Source: Amycolatopsis endophytica (GTDB taxonomy: Bacteria > Actinomycetota > Actinomycetes > Mycobacteriales > Pseudonocardiaceae). From it: a DNA stretch of 64,000 nt. The translations under genes were made by a program, and so were the position numbers. Shown here piece after piece: positions 24,510 to 32,818 of this stretch (position 1 is its first letter; each line of letters opens with the position of its first letter). The stretch covers positions 1,488,001-1,552,000 of the forward strand of contig NZ_JACCFK010000001.1 in NCBI RefSeq assembly GCF_013410405.1. The letters are read 5' to 3'. The notes below the pieces were generated by a model. It had not been told where the DNA came from. It did no database searches and was given only the letters and a program-made list of their open reading frames with translations.

Positions 24510-25991
24510 GTGTCGAAGTTCGCCCAGCTCACGAGACTCCGCGTGGTGCTACGCACCGCCCTGGGGTTCGTCGTGCTGGGCGTCGGGTCGAGTGTGTGCG
24601 GTGCGGCGGCCGTCTGGTTGCTGCTGTTCCTGCAAGGCATCCCCGCCGACATGGGCGAGCGTAACTGGATCCTGCTCACCTGCGCCGCCGCGTACGTCCT
24701 GCTGTCGGTGCTCGTCGGCTCGGCGTGGACGGCCGTGCTGCACCGCCGCACCGCCGTCTGGGTCGCCCAGGGCCGCCGTCCCAGCACGGACGAAGCGCGC
24801 CGCGCGCTGCGACTGCCCCGCGACCTCGCGCTGGTCAGCGGCACCCTGTGGCTCGGCGGCACCGTCGTGCTCGGCACCCTCACCGGCTTCCTCGGGTCCG
24901 CGCTCGACGCGCTGGGCGTCACGCTCGCCGTCGGCCTCGGCGGGTTGCTGACCGTCGGCTTGATGTACCTGGCCGCGGAGTGGCTCGGGCGGCCGATCCT
25001 GGTCCCGGCGCTGGAAGTGAGCCCACCACGCACCGCGGTGTCGGTCAGCGTCCTGTCGCGGCTCGCGATCACCTGGGCGGTGGCGAGCGGTGTGCCGCTG
25101 CTCGGGGTGCTGATCCTGGTGGCGCCACCGAACATCGGCAACGCGGACCAGACCGCCAGCCTGATCATGCTGTCGATCGTCGGCCTCGTCACCGGCGCGA
25201 TCGGCACCGCGCTGCTGGCACGCGCGGTCGCCGCGCCGTTGCGACGGCTGCGGATGGCGGTCGGGCTGATCACGCGCGGCCGCAAGGACGTGTCGGTGCG
25301 CGTGGACGACGCCAGCGAGATCGGCTCGCTGCAGGTGTCGGTCAACAGCATGGTCGCGGGGCTGCGCGAACAGGACCGGCTGCGGGACCTGTTCGGCAGG
25401 CACGTCGGCATCGACGTGGCCCGGCACGCACTCGAGCACGGCGCCTCACTGACCGGTGACGTGCGGGAGGTGGCCGCGTTGTTCGTCGACGTCGTCGACT
25501 CGACCGCGCTGGCCTACCGGCTGCCACCGGAGGAGATCGTGCGTAAGCTCAACCGGTTGTTCGACGCGGTGGTGTCGGCCGTGGACGCGCGCGGCGGGCT
25601 GGTGAACAAGTTCCAGGGCGACGCCGCGCTGTGCGTCTTCGGCGCGCCGACCCGGCTTGCCGACCCGGCGACGGCGGCCCTGTCGGCGGCCCGCGCCATC
25701 CGGGACGCGGTCCGCGAAACGGGTGAGCTGGACCTCGGCATCGGCGTCGCCTGGGGCCGGGTGTTCGCCGGGCAGCTCGGCAGCAGCAGCCGGCTCGAGT
25801 ACACGGTCATCGGCGACGCGGTGAACGAAGCGGCGCGGTTGACCGAGCACGCCAAGCACGCCCCCGGCCGGATCCTGGCCAGCGACACCGTGTGGGCGGC
25901 GGGTTCGGCGGGCGAGCAGGCGCTGTGGTCGCCGCACGAGGCGCTCCAGCTCCGCGGCCGGGAGGCGACCACGAAGACGTGGACGAACTAG
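24510..25991 (+). CDS. Membrane class III adenylate/guanylate cyclase with HAMP domain
   Basis: 493-aa receptor-type cyclase. Residues 1-235 contain about six membrane helices. A HAMP domain (RAVAAPLRRLRMAVGLITRG) runs to about 290. The cyclase domain has ALFVDVVDSTALAYRL (first metal Asp), NKFQGDAALCVFG (base-binding Lys and second metal Asp) and YTVIGDAVNEAARL with the Asn and Arg of the transition state. All catalytic residues are present, so it should be active as a homodimer. Start GTG at 24510 lies exactly 7 bases after TACGAT (24497-24502), which suggests a leaderless mRNA. The C terminus overlaps the convergent fabH-like gene by 4 bases. Confidence 0.92.
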   Translation: MSKFAQLTRLRVVLRTALGFVVLGVGSSVCGAAAVWLLLFLQGIPADMGERNWILLTCAAAYVLLSVLVGSAWTAVLHRRTAVWVAQGRRPSTDEARRALRLPRDLALVSGTLWLGGTVVLGTLTGFLGSALDALGVTLAVGLGGLLTVGLMYLAAEWLGRPILVPALEVSPPRTAVSVSVLSRLAITWAVASGVPLLGVLILVAPPNIGNADQTASLIMLSIVGLVTGAIGTALLARAVAAPLRRLRMAVGLITRGRKDVSVRVDDASEIGSLQVSVNSMVAGLREQDRLRDLFGRHVGIDVARHALEHGASLTGDVREVAALFVDVVDSTALAYRLPPEEIVRKLNRLFDAVVSAVDARGGLVNKFQGDAALCVFGAPTRLADPATAALSAARAIRDAVRETGELDLGIGVAWGRVFAGQLGSSSRLEYTVIGDAVNEAARLTEHAKHAPGRILASDTVWAAGSAGEQALWSPHEALQLRGREATTKTWTN

Positions 25992-26995
25992 GCTTCGCCG
26001 CCGGGTTTCACGTCGGGCCAGGTCAGCAGTGTCGAACCCCAGGTGAGGCCGGCGCCGAAGGCCGTCAGCAGCACGCGGTGACCGGGCTGGAGGTCGCCGT
26101 CGTCGCAGGCGTCGGCGAGGGCGAGCGGGATGGAGGCCGCGCTCGTGTTGCCGACGTTTTCGATGTTGACGACGACGCGATCGTTCGCGACGCCCAGCTG
26201 CTTCGCGGTGGCCTGCAGGATGCGAACGTTGGCCTGGTGCCCCACGAACCGGTCGACGTCGTCCACGGCAAGCCCCGATCGGGCGAGCACCGCGCGGGCC
26301 GATTCAGCCATCCGGGCGCACGCGTGCCGGAAGACCGCGGTGCCCTGCATGGTCAGATAGTGGTCGTGGGGATCGTCCGAGTGGCGTCGCTTGGCGCCGC
26401 CCGCGGGGACGATCAGCAGGTCGGCGTTCTCACCCTCGCTGTGCAGGTCGAACGGACCGAGCGCGCCGGGTTCGCCGGCGCTGCCGGCGCGCAGAACGAC
26501 CGCGCCCGCGCCGTCACCGAAGATCGGGACGGTGCTGCGGTCGGCGGGATCGCAGTAGCGGCTGAAGGCGTCCGCGCCGACGACGAGGACCCGGCCGGCC
26601 ACCCCAGCGGCGATCAGGCCGGCGCCGGTGGCGAGTGCGTAGATGAACCCGCTGCAGACGGCGTTGACGTCGAACGCGGCGACCCCGCTGAGCCCCAGCG
26701 CCGCAGCGACCTGCGGTGCACTGGCCGGACACAACTGGTCCGGTGTCGCCGTCGCGAGCACGACGGCGTCGACGACGTCGGAACCGCTGCTGCGCAAGGC
26801 GTTCCGCCCCGCGGCGACGGCCATGTCCACAGTGGATGTTTCCGGTCCGGCGATCCGGCGCTCGCGGATCCCTGTGCGTGAGCGGATCCATTCGTCCGAG
26901 GTGTCGAGGTGCCGGGCGAGGTCGTCGTTGTCCACCACCCGCGGAGGCAGCCAGGCTCCCAGACCGGCAAGGACCGCGTGGTGTCCTTCATGCAT
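25988..26995 (-). CDS. 3-oxoacyl-ACP synthase III (FabH-like)
   Basis: 335-aa thiolase-fold condensing enzyme. Catalytic Cys in DVNAVCSGFIYAL (about residue 113), His in VDRFVGHQANVRIL and Asn in ENVGNTSAASIPLAL form the Cys-His-Asn triad. Also IRSRTGIRERRIA and IFGDGAGAVVL match the family. FabH starts fatty acid or polyketide chains using an acyl-CoA primer. No acyl carrier protein or other fab genes are adjacent, so this is likely an accessory copy, perhaps for a dedicated lipid. The sequence is complete. The end overlaps the cyclase gene by 4 bases on the opposite strand. Confidence 0.92.
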   Translation of the reverse strand: MHEGHHAVLAGLGAWLPPRVVDNDDLARHLDTSDEWIRSRTGIRERRIAGPETSTVDMAVAAGRNALRSSGSDVVDAVVLATATPDQLCPASAPQVAAALGLSGVAAFDVNAVCSGFIYALATGAGLIAAGVAGRVLVVGADAFSRYCDPADRSTVPIFGDGAGAVVLRAGSAGEPGALGPFDLHSEGENADLLIVPAGGAKRRHSDDPHDHYLTMQGTAVFRHACARMAESARAVLARSGLAVDDVDRFVGHQANVRILQATAKQLGVANDRVVVNIENVGNTSAASIPLALADACDDGDLQPGHRVLLTAFGAGLTWGSTLLTWPDVKPGGEA

Positions 26996-27339
26996 GAATC
27001 CCTTGTAGGGGCTACCCCTGGGTAGACCGGTGAGTTGTGTTCCAGGTCACAAGACCGCTCCCCGGAAGGACTACGCGGACCGGAACCGTCACCCGGGTTC
27101 GGCCCAGCCGGGGACACTCCGGCCGCGGGCGCTGAGCCCGTGCTTTGCTGACCCGCCAACTGCTGTCGCTGCACCGCTCGACGCCTTCGCGCGCCGCAAG
27201 CCGGCGAGCCGGCCGCGTGGGTTGGCGCCGCGGGAGGCGTGTTCCGCCATTCCTCCGCCGAAGCTCGCCCGGACCGACGGCCCAGCCAGAACCTCGTTCA
27301 ACGCATCCACCGCATCGGCAGCGGTCGGACACGCCTCCA

Positions 27340-27855
27340 ACCTCATCGCACCCACTACCGCCGCCGCACCCACCACCGCTGGCGCACCAACCACTGCCAC
27401 CACCGCTGCAACCACGCCCACTGCCGTCGCCACCGCACCCACTACCGCCACCGTTGCACCCGCACTGACTACCGCCACCGCCACCGCACCCACTACCGCC
27501 ACCGCCGCCGTTGCCACCGCACCGACTACCGCCACCGCCATCGCCACCGGACCCACTGCCGCCGCCGTCGCCACCGCACCCACTGCCGCCGCTGTCGTCG
27601 CCACCGCACCCACTGCTGCCGTCGCCACCGCACGCACTGCCGCCGCTGCCGTCGCCACCGCACCCACTGCTGCCGTCGCCACCGCACGCACTGTCGCCAT
27701 CGCCATCGCAGCCACCACCGCACGCACTGCCACCGCCGCCACCAGCCGCCACCGCCGTCGTCGCCATCGCCACCGCACCCACTGCCGCCGCCATCGCCAC
27801 CGCCACCGCACCCACTGCCGCCACCGCCGCCGTTGCACCCGCCATCGCCATCGCC
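27340..27855. repeat. Degenerate CCGCCACCGCACCCACT repeat tract
   Basis: About 510 bases made of variants of CACCGCACCCACTGCCGCC. A 54-base unit at 27597-27650 is followed at once by an identical 43 bases (27651-27693). All six frames are low-complexity (Ala/Thr-Pro, His/Arg or Gly/Cys), so translated products here are repeat artefacts. It abuts the decayed AlkZ-like gene. The preceding 27000-27340 has no supportable gene apart from a small AGGGG-CTA-CCCCT dyad at 27007. Confidence 0.75.
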
Positions 27856-27901
27856 TCGAAGAATCCGATCACCCGCCCCGCCGATGTCACCACCCCGGTC
27901 G

Positions 27902-28380
27902 GCCTCGCTGGAGGATCTGGTCGTGCGCCACCTCGCGGCACTCCGACCGGTGCGTGTCGCCGACGTGCAGGCCTGAGAGTGGCGTCACCACGCCCGGCGG
28001 GCGCCGGATCGACCGCGGCGCGACCTGTGTGTTTCCCGGCGACCAGGGGCGTGGGCTGTGCGCCCTGCCGAATGCGGCGCGTGCCGGCCCGGAGACGCTC
28101 CGCGGTTCATCACCGATTTCGACAACCTGTTGCTCGCGCACGCCGACCGCGGCCGCGTCCTCCCGGAGCACACCCGGAAGCGTCCGGCGTGCCGGATGGC
28201 GTCTTCCCGGGCACGATTCTGACCGCTGGGTTGGCGCGCGGCAGCGGACGGATCATCCGCATCCGGGGCGAGGCGGCGCTGGAGATCGAACCGTACGAAC
28301 GCTTCTCCACAAAGGACAGGGCAGCTGTGGCGAGCGCGGGGCGTGACGGCTGCGTTTCGCTGCTGGCGAAGATGCCCGTG
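27902..28380 (+). pseudogene. Decayed AlkZ-like winged-helix DNA-binding protein
   Basis: Segments of a DUF/HTH_42 (YcaQ/AlkZ-like) protein appear in different plus frames: LEDLVVRHLAALRPVRVADV (from 27905), then GRGLCALPNAARAGPETL (near 28045), RFITDFDNLLLAHADRGRVL (near 28107) and DGVFPGTILTAGLARGSGRI (near 28197) followed by LEIEPYERFSTKDRAAVA. Each matches the family in the right order, but at least three frame changes and a TGA at 27974 separate them. The N-terminal half is missing where the repeat tract begins. Functional relatives unhook DNA crosslinks as glycosylases; this copy cannot. Confidence 0.7.
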
Positions 28381-28443
28381 ACATGCGCTTCGCGCGCCTC
28401 GCGTGACCCGCGCCGCACACCCGGTTTTGGTTACGATGCGGAG

Positions 28444-28920
28444 GTGCCCGCCGCCGACCTGGACAAACTCGACTGCGAGATTTTGAAACGCCTGCAGGAC
28501 GACTCACGAACCATCGCCGAGTCGATCGGGGCCGACGTGGGCTTGTCGGCCGCGGCGGTACAACGTCGCATCAAGCGACTGCGGCAGACCGGGGTCATCT
28601 CCCGTGAAGTGGCGGTGATCGAGCCCCGAGCGGTGGGGGTCGACATGACCTTCATCGTGATGGTCGAGATGGAACGCGAACGGATCGAGGTGCTCGACGA
28701 GTTCCGGAAGCAGGTGCTGGCCGATTCCGCTGTGCAACAGTGCTACTACGTTACGGGGTCAGCGGATTTCGTCCTGGTCGTGCACTGCCGGAACATGGGT
28801 GAGTTCGAAGCGTTCACGCGCCGCATGTTCTTCGACAACGGCGAGGTACGGCACTTCACCACGAGTGTCGCGATGGACCGCGTCAAGGTGAGCCTGGCCG
28901 TTCCCCTGAACGGTGGCTGA
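28444..28920 (+). CDS. Lrp/AsnC-family transcriptional regulator
   Basis: 158-aa regulator. The HTH is in LDKLDCEILKRLQDDSRTIA, with LSAAAVQRRIKRLRQTGVIS, and the RAM ligand domain follows (MTFIVMVEMERERIEVLDEF ... CYYVTGSADFVLVVHC). Lrp-type proteins form octamers and sense amino acids. GTG at 28444 sits 6 bases after TACGAT (28432-28437), with GGAGG too close to act as a normal ribosome site, so leaderless expression is plausible. An open frame extends upstream through the AlkZ remnant but carries no domain of this protein. The regulated genes are not evident. Confidence 0.9.
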   Translation: MPAADLDKLDCEILKRLQDDSRTIAESIGADVGLSAAAVQRRIKRLRQTGVISREVAVIEPRAVGVDMTFIVMVEMERERIEVLDEFRKQVLADSAVQQCYYVTGSADFVLVVHCRNMGEFEAFTRRMFFDNGEVRHFTTSVAMDRVKVSLAVPLNGG

Positions 28921-29073
28921 CCCGGACAGCTCCGCGTGTTACAGGATCGAGAATTTTGCACCGGATCCGGTGAAAGTCGTCCGCGAGGCATCATTTTCGG
29001 CGCTCGCTTACATCTCATCGCTGTCCGACCCGTTCGCGCCGGGAGCGCGAACCAAGACCGCGAGAGGTGGCAC

Positions 29074-29478
29074 GTGAACACCGATACCGTCACCCAGAGC
29101 CAGTTCGTGTCACTCAACGGCTCCAGTGCTCCAGTCCTGTCTCGACTGTCGTACGTGGCGAGCGAGCCGTTTGCCGTGAACATCGCGTTCCGCACGGAAC
29201 GCGGACGCTGGGTGGAGTGGACCTTCGCCCGTGAGCTGCTCGTCACGGGCCTGCGCGAGCCGTGCGGCATCGGCGACGTGCGAGTCCGGCCCGACCTGTC
29301 CACCGACGAGGGCATCCTGATCCTGGAGATCGAGTCCCCCGACGGCTACGCACTGGTCGAGATCGAGCGCGAGGACGTGGAGCGGTTCCTGGACGCCGCC
29401 ACGGAACTCGTCCCCCTCGGCACGGAGAGCGACTCCTTCGACGTGGACGCCTTCATCGACGAGATCACGAACGTCTGA
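29074..29478 (+). CDS. SsgB-like sporulation and cell division protein
   Basis: 134-aa SsgA-like (SALP) protein. Motifs: VLSRLSYVASEPFAVNIAFR, VEWTFARELLVTGLREPCGI, GDVRVRP and SPDGYALVEIEREDVERFLD, all typical of SsgB, which positions FtsZ for sporulation septa in actinomycetes. GTG at 29074 has GAGAGG about 7 bases upstream. SsgB orthologues occur in nearly all morphologically complex actinobacteria, so the organism probably forms mycelium or spores. It stands alone, with 153 bases to the Lrp gene upstream. Confidence 0.92.
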   Translation: MNTDTVTQSQFVSLNGSSAPVLSRLSYVASEPFAVNIAFRTERGRWVEWTFARELLVTGLREPCGIGDVRVRPDLSTDEGILILEIESPDGYALVEIEREDVERFLDAATELVPLGTESDSFDVDAFIDEITNV

Positions 29479-29767
29479 CCTGGCGCCGCACGCACATGCG
29501 GCGACAGGTCGGCTCCGGCCGCGCCCTCGCTCGGAAGGCGCGGCCGACGACACGCCGCCCCCACAGCGCGGCACCCCAACGCAGCAACACGGCCGCCGCA
29601 CGCCACATAACCATGGCGCCCCGCAGTGCGGCACCACGGCCACGCGCGCCCGGCCAGACGACCTCGCTGGCTCTCCTTCACCGGCATGGCGGCATCGGGA
29701 CACCGCACCCTACTGCCGCAGCGGTAACTCACTTCGCAGGCGGCGTTCGACGACCTGGAGCCCGCGC

Positions 29768-30475
29768 TCAGTCCCCGAGCGGCCCGAACGACCTGATCGA
29801 TCGGTCCTGCTCGTCGCCGAAGTCCCCGGGCTGATTCGTCCTGGCCCACGACCAGGTCTCGATCAACTGCTGGAGCCGCTCGTTCAGACTCAGACTGGAC
29901 CGGTCCTGCCGCGACGGCGTCTCCTCAACGGTCTCAGCCCGCGCTTCGCCACCCTTGGACGGTGTGGTCGGCGCGGCGACTTCCGTCTTCTTACGGGTCG
30001 GCTGCGTCGCCTTCGTCGTCACCGGCGCGGAGAGCGGTTTCGGACTCGGCGCGGCAGCCTGCGGAGTCACGGTGCTGCTCGGCGCCGGCTCGGTCGGCGC
30101 GGCAGGCACCGGGGTCGGCACAGGTCCGGCGGCCACGGCAGGCACCGAGCCGGACTCGTGCTCAAAACCGAAGGTGTTACCCCCGATCCAACCAAGCACC
30201 ACAAGCACGACAGCCGCTCCAGCCACCATCAGGTTGCGGCGGACCTGCCGGAGCACCTGGCGCTCCTCGCCCACCACCGCTGCCTCGCTCAGCCCTGCCG
30301 CGAGCGCGACATCAAGCTGCCCGGACGCCACGGCGAAGTCGAGAACGCCCATCTCCCCGTCGCCTTGCGACCTGGCTGGTTGAGGTGCGCTCGCTGCAAC
30401 GATGCCCGTGCGATCCGCCAGCTGCACGCTCCGCACAAGCTCGCCCGACCTGTCACGCAGGATCGTGCGCGCCAT
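29768..30475 (-). CDS. Single-pass membrane protein of unknown function
   Basis: 235 aa. N-terminal 80 residues are cytosolic (MARTILRDRSGELVRSVQLA ... SEAAVVGEERQVLRQVRR). One membrane helix, LMVAGAAVVLVVLGWIGG (about residues 83-100), is followed by a long Pro/Thr/Ala-rich outer stretch and a charged C terminus with SLNERLQQLIETWSWART. The design (short inside, one helix, disordered wall-crossing stalk) resembles actinobacterial anti-sigma-like or wall-associated proteins, but no domain is certain. ATG at 30475 has GGAGG 6 bases upstream. It is convergent with the SsgB-like gene, across 289 bases that hold nothing recognisable. Confidence 0.7.
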   Translation of the reverse strand: MARTILRDRSGELVRSVQLADRTGIVAASAPQPARSQGDGEMGVLDFAVASGQLDVALAAGLSEAAVVGEERQVLRQVRRNLMVAGAAVVLVVLGWIGGNTFGFEHESGSVPAVAAGPVPTPVPAAPTEPAPSSTVTPQAAAPSPKPLSAPVTTKATQPTRKKTEVAAPTTPSKGGEARAETVEETPSRQDRSSLSLNERLQQLIETWSWARTNQPGDFGDEQDRSIRSFGPLGD

Positions 30476-30738
30476 CAACACCCTCCATCGGCACAGCGTG
30501 GCAGTTGCTCTTCACCCAACCGCCTGTCGGCGTCACCCGACCAATCACGAGGCAGGCGGCGGTTCGGCAAAAAGCTACCAGCGCAATGACTTCGTCAATG
30601 CCGAGAGACTCTCACTTTCCCCGATCACGGAGGAAGATGACTCTATCGGGTGATGATCAAGCGTGTAGGTTTCGCACAGCGTGATCAACGAACATCGAAC
30701 CTCCGCTAGCCTCCTCCTCCGTTACGTTCTGACTGTGC

Positions 30739-31389
30739 TCACCTCGCTTCGTTGCTCGTTCCCCACACCCAGGCCGCGATCGCGACCCGGTTCCGCACCC
30801 TGAGCTTCCGCTGGACGCTTCGTAGATGCGTTTTCACCGTGCCGACCGAGACCGCCATCAGCTGCGCGATTTCCTCGTTGGTCCGCGCTTGCGCGACGAG
30901 CCTGACGACCTCTTGCTCACGGCCGGACAGTGCCGCGGCCTTCCGCCCGTTCATCCCCGGGTGACCCAGCCTCCCGAACAGGCGCCGCGTCATCTGAGGA
31001 CTGATCAACACGTCTCCTGCCGCAGCCGCACGGATTCCCTCGACGAGCAAGGTAGGCCCCGACCTCTTGAGCAGGAATCCACACGCCCCGTTCTGCAACG
31101 CCTTGTGCGCGTACTCGTCGAGCTCGAAGGTCGTGAACACCACGACACGCATCGGTTCCGTCACCTCTGGCCCGGCCAGCAGCCGGGTGACGGAAAGGCC
31201 GTCCCGCTTCGGCATCCGCACGTCGACCAGCACGATATCCGGCTGTACCTCGCGCGCCCATCTCACCGCTTCGTCACCGTCGGCTGCCTCGGCGACCACC
31301 TCGATGTCCTCTTCGGCGTCGAGGATGCGCCGCACGGTCCGGCGCACCACCTCCTGATCATCCGCGATGAGGACGCGGGTCGCCGTCAT
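30739..31389 (-). CDS. NarL/LuxR-type response regulator
   Basis: 216-aa two-component regulator. Receiver: VLIADDQEVVRRTV, phosphorylation Asp in IVLVDVRMPKRDGL (about residue 55), Thr in VVVFTTFELDEYA and Lys in GFLLKRSG. LuxR HTH at residues 150-208: LSGREQEVVRLVAQARTNEE then VSVGTVKTHLRSVQRKLRVR. Start ATG at 31389 overlaps the kinase stop (ATGA), so the two are made together. It is downstream in the operon; targets unknown. Confidence 0.93.
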   Translation of the reverse strand: MTATRVLIADDQEVVRRTVRRILDAEEDIEVVAEAADGDEAVRWAREVQPDIVLVDVRMPKRDGLSVTRLLAGPEVTEPMRVVVFTTFELDEYAHKALQNGACGFLLKRSGPTLLVEGIRAAAAGDVLISPQMTRRLFGRLGHPGMNGRKAAALSGREQEVVRLVAQARTNEEIAQLMAVSVGTVKTHLRSVQRKLRVRNRVAIAAWVWGTSNEAR

Positions 31390-32570
31390 CGGTTCACCGG
31401 CAGCACCGCGTGAAGCGCCCAGCCGACCGGTCCCACCGGGCCTGCCCACAACGTCCCGCCCAAGGCCGTGATCCTCTCCCCCAGGCCACGCAACCCGGTG
31501 CCACCGGCTCGCGACCGCCTGAACCTGCCGGACCGTCGCAACCCGTCGTTCGCGACCCGGACGATCAGGTGAGCGCCGTTGCGGTGAACCTCCACGACGA
31601 CCTGGCGGGCTGCTGGCGCGTGACGGCGAACGTTCGTGAGAGCCTCGAGCACGATCCGATAGGCAGTGCTGGTGACCTCGGGTTGCAGGCCCGCTGTCCT
31701 CTCGTCGAACTCTAATCGGACGTCGAACGAGCCCAGCGCTTCGAACCGGCTGACGAGGCCGGGTAGATCCGCGATCGTCGGCAGCGTCTCGCCTTCGGCC
31801 CCGTCCTCGATGTCTCCTTCAGCGCGCAACCACTGGAGCACCTTGTCGATCGAGTCGAGAACGCGCACACCTGCATCCTCGATGTTCTTCAAGGCAGAGT
31901 CGGAATCAACCGGACCGCGCCCGGGAACACGCGCCGCCTGCGCTTCCAGGATCAGCCCAGTCACCTCGTGAGCCAGCCAGTCGTGCAGGTCCCTCGCCAA
32001 CCGCAGACGCTGGTCACGCCGCGCCACGCGGACCGACTCCACCCGCGCGTCGTCGAGCGAGCGCAGGTACAGACCGATCGCGATGCTTCCTACCGCCACA
32101 AGACTCCAGCAAAAGCACCACGCGCCGACGTCAGCCGCTTGGGGAGACGCTCTGGCACCAGCGGTGAGCCTCAACGGCGCCAGCACGACCGCGGCTGTGA
32201 CCGCACCACCCACCAGCAGTGCACGCATCCGCGGGACAGTGCGGACCACCTGGACGAGCACGCAGAGCAGGAGCACCGTCTCGAGTAGCAGCCATGCGGC
32301 CAGACCGTTCGCCGAACCCCCACCTTGCCGGAAGGTGGTCAGCACCGACACCACGGCAGCGGCGGCGGACGTCGCCTCGACGAGTCGCGGACGCCGCCGA
32401 CGACCCAACGCATTACCCAACGCCACAAGGAGAATCGCCAGCGCGGAGACGGTGGGAAGAACCGTTCCTGCCGGCATCCCCGCGAGAACCGCGCACATCG
32501 CTCCCAGAACAGGGACCGGCCATCCCAGCTCGGCCGCCGTTCCGCGGCCGACTCTCGTCGTGGTCTCCAT
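31386..32570 (-). CDS. Sensor histidine kinase (HisKA_3 type)
   Basis: 394-aa membrane kinase. About five to six hydrophobic segments cover residues 20-190. The dimerisation box RLARDLHDWLAHEVTGLILE (about residues 205-224) carries the phosphorylated His. The ATPase part has VLEALTNVRRHAPAARQ and an end with GTGLRGLGERITALGG (G box). This matches the NarX/DesK-like class that pairs with NarL regulators. ATG at 32570 has GGAGGGG 8 bases upstream; a longer frame upstream lacks signals. The N-terminal membrane domain is probably the sensor of a membrane or small-molecule cue. Confidence 0.92.
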   Translation of the reverse strand: METTTRVGRGTAAELGWPVPVLGAMCAVLAGMPAGTVLPTVSALAILLVALGNALGRRRRPRLVEATSAAAAVVSVLTTFRQGGGSANGLAAWLLLETVLLLCVLVQVVRTVPRMRALLVGGAVTAAVVLAPLRLTAGARASPQAADVGAWCFCWSLVAVGSIAIGLYLRSLDDARVESVRVARRDQRLRLARDLHDWLAHEVTGLILEAQAARVPGRGPVDSDSALKNIEDAGVRVLDSIDKVLQWLRAEGDIEDGAEGETLPTIADLPGLVSRFEALGSFDVRLEFDERTAGLQPEVTSTAYRIVLEALTNVRRHAPAARQVVVEVHRNGAHLIVRVANDGLRRSGRFRRSRAGGTGLRGLGERITALGGTLWAGPVGPVGWALHAVLPVNR

Positions 32571-32818
32571 GTTCGTCCCCCTCCAGTCGTGTGGTGATGA
32601 TCCGAGAATGCACGACGCACGCCGGAAGCACCATCTACCAAAAGGAAGATATTTCGCGGAGGCACTCGAAAATAGATCGATCGGGTGCGAACAAGCTTTC
32701 GATATTCGTGTAGGGTCGGAGACGTGAAGCAGTGCACAGAAGGACAAAAGTTCCTGGTGCGCAACACAATCAACCGTCAAGGAGCGATCATGCCCAGCAT
32801 CAGCCCTACCTCACTGTT

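Noticed and set aside
27012..27941. Minus-strand 309-codon Gly/Cys-rich frame with a hydrophobic start, at first sight like a Gly/Cys-tailed membrane protein
   Set aside because: The whole pattern arises from the GGTGGC-type repeat; other frames are equally open and low-complexity, there is no ribosome site, and the frame tails cover the AlkZ remnant.
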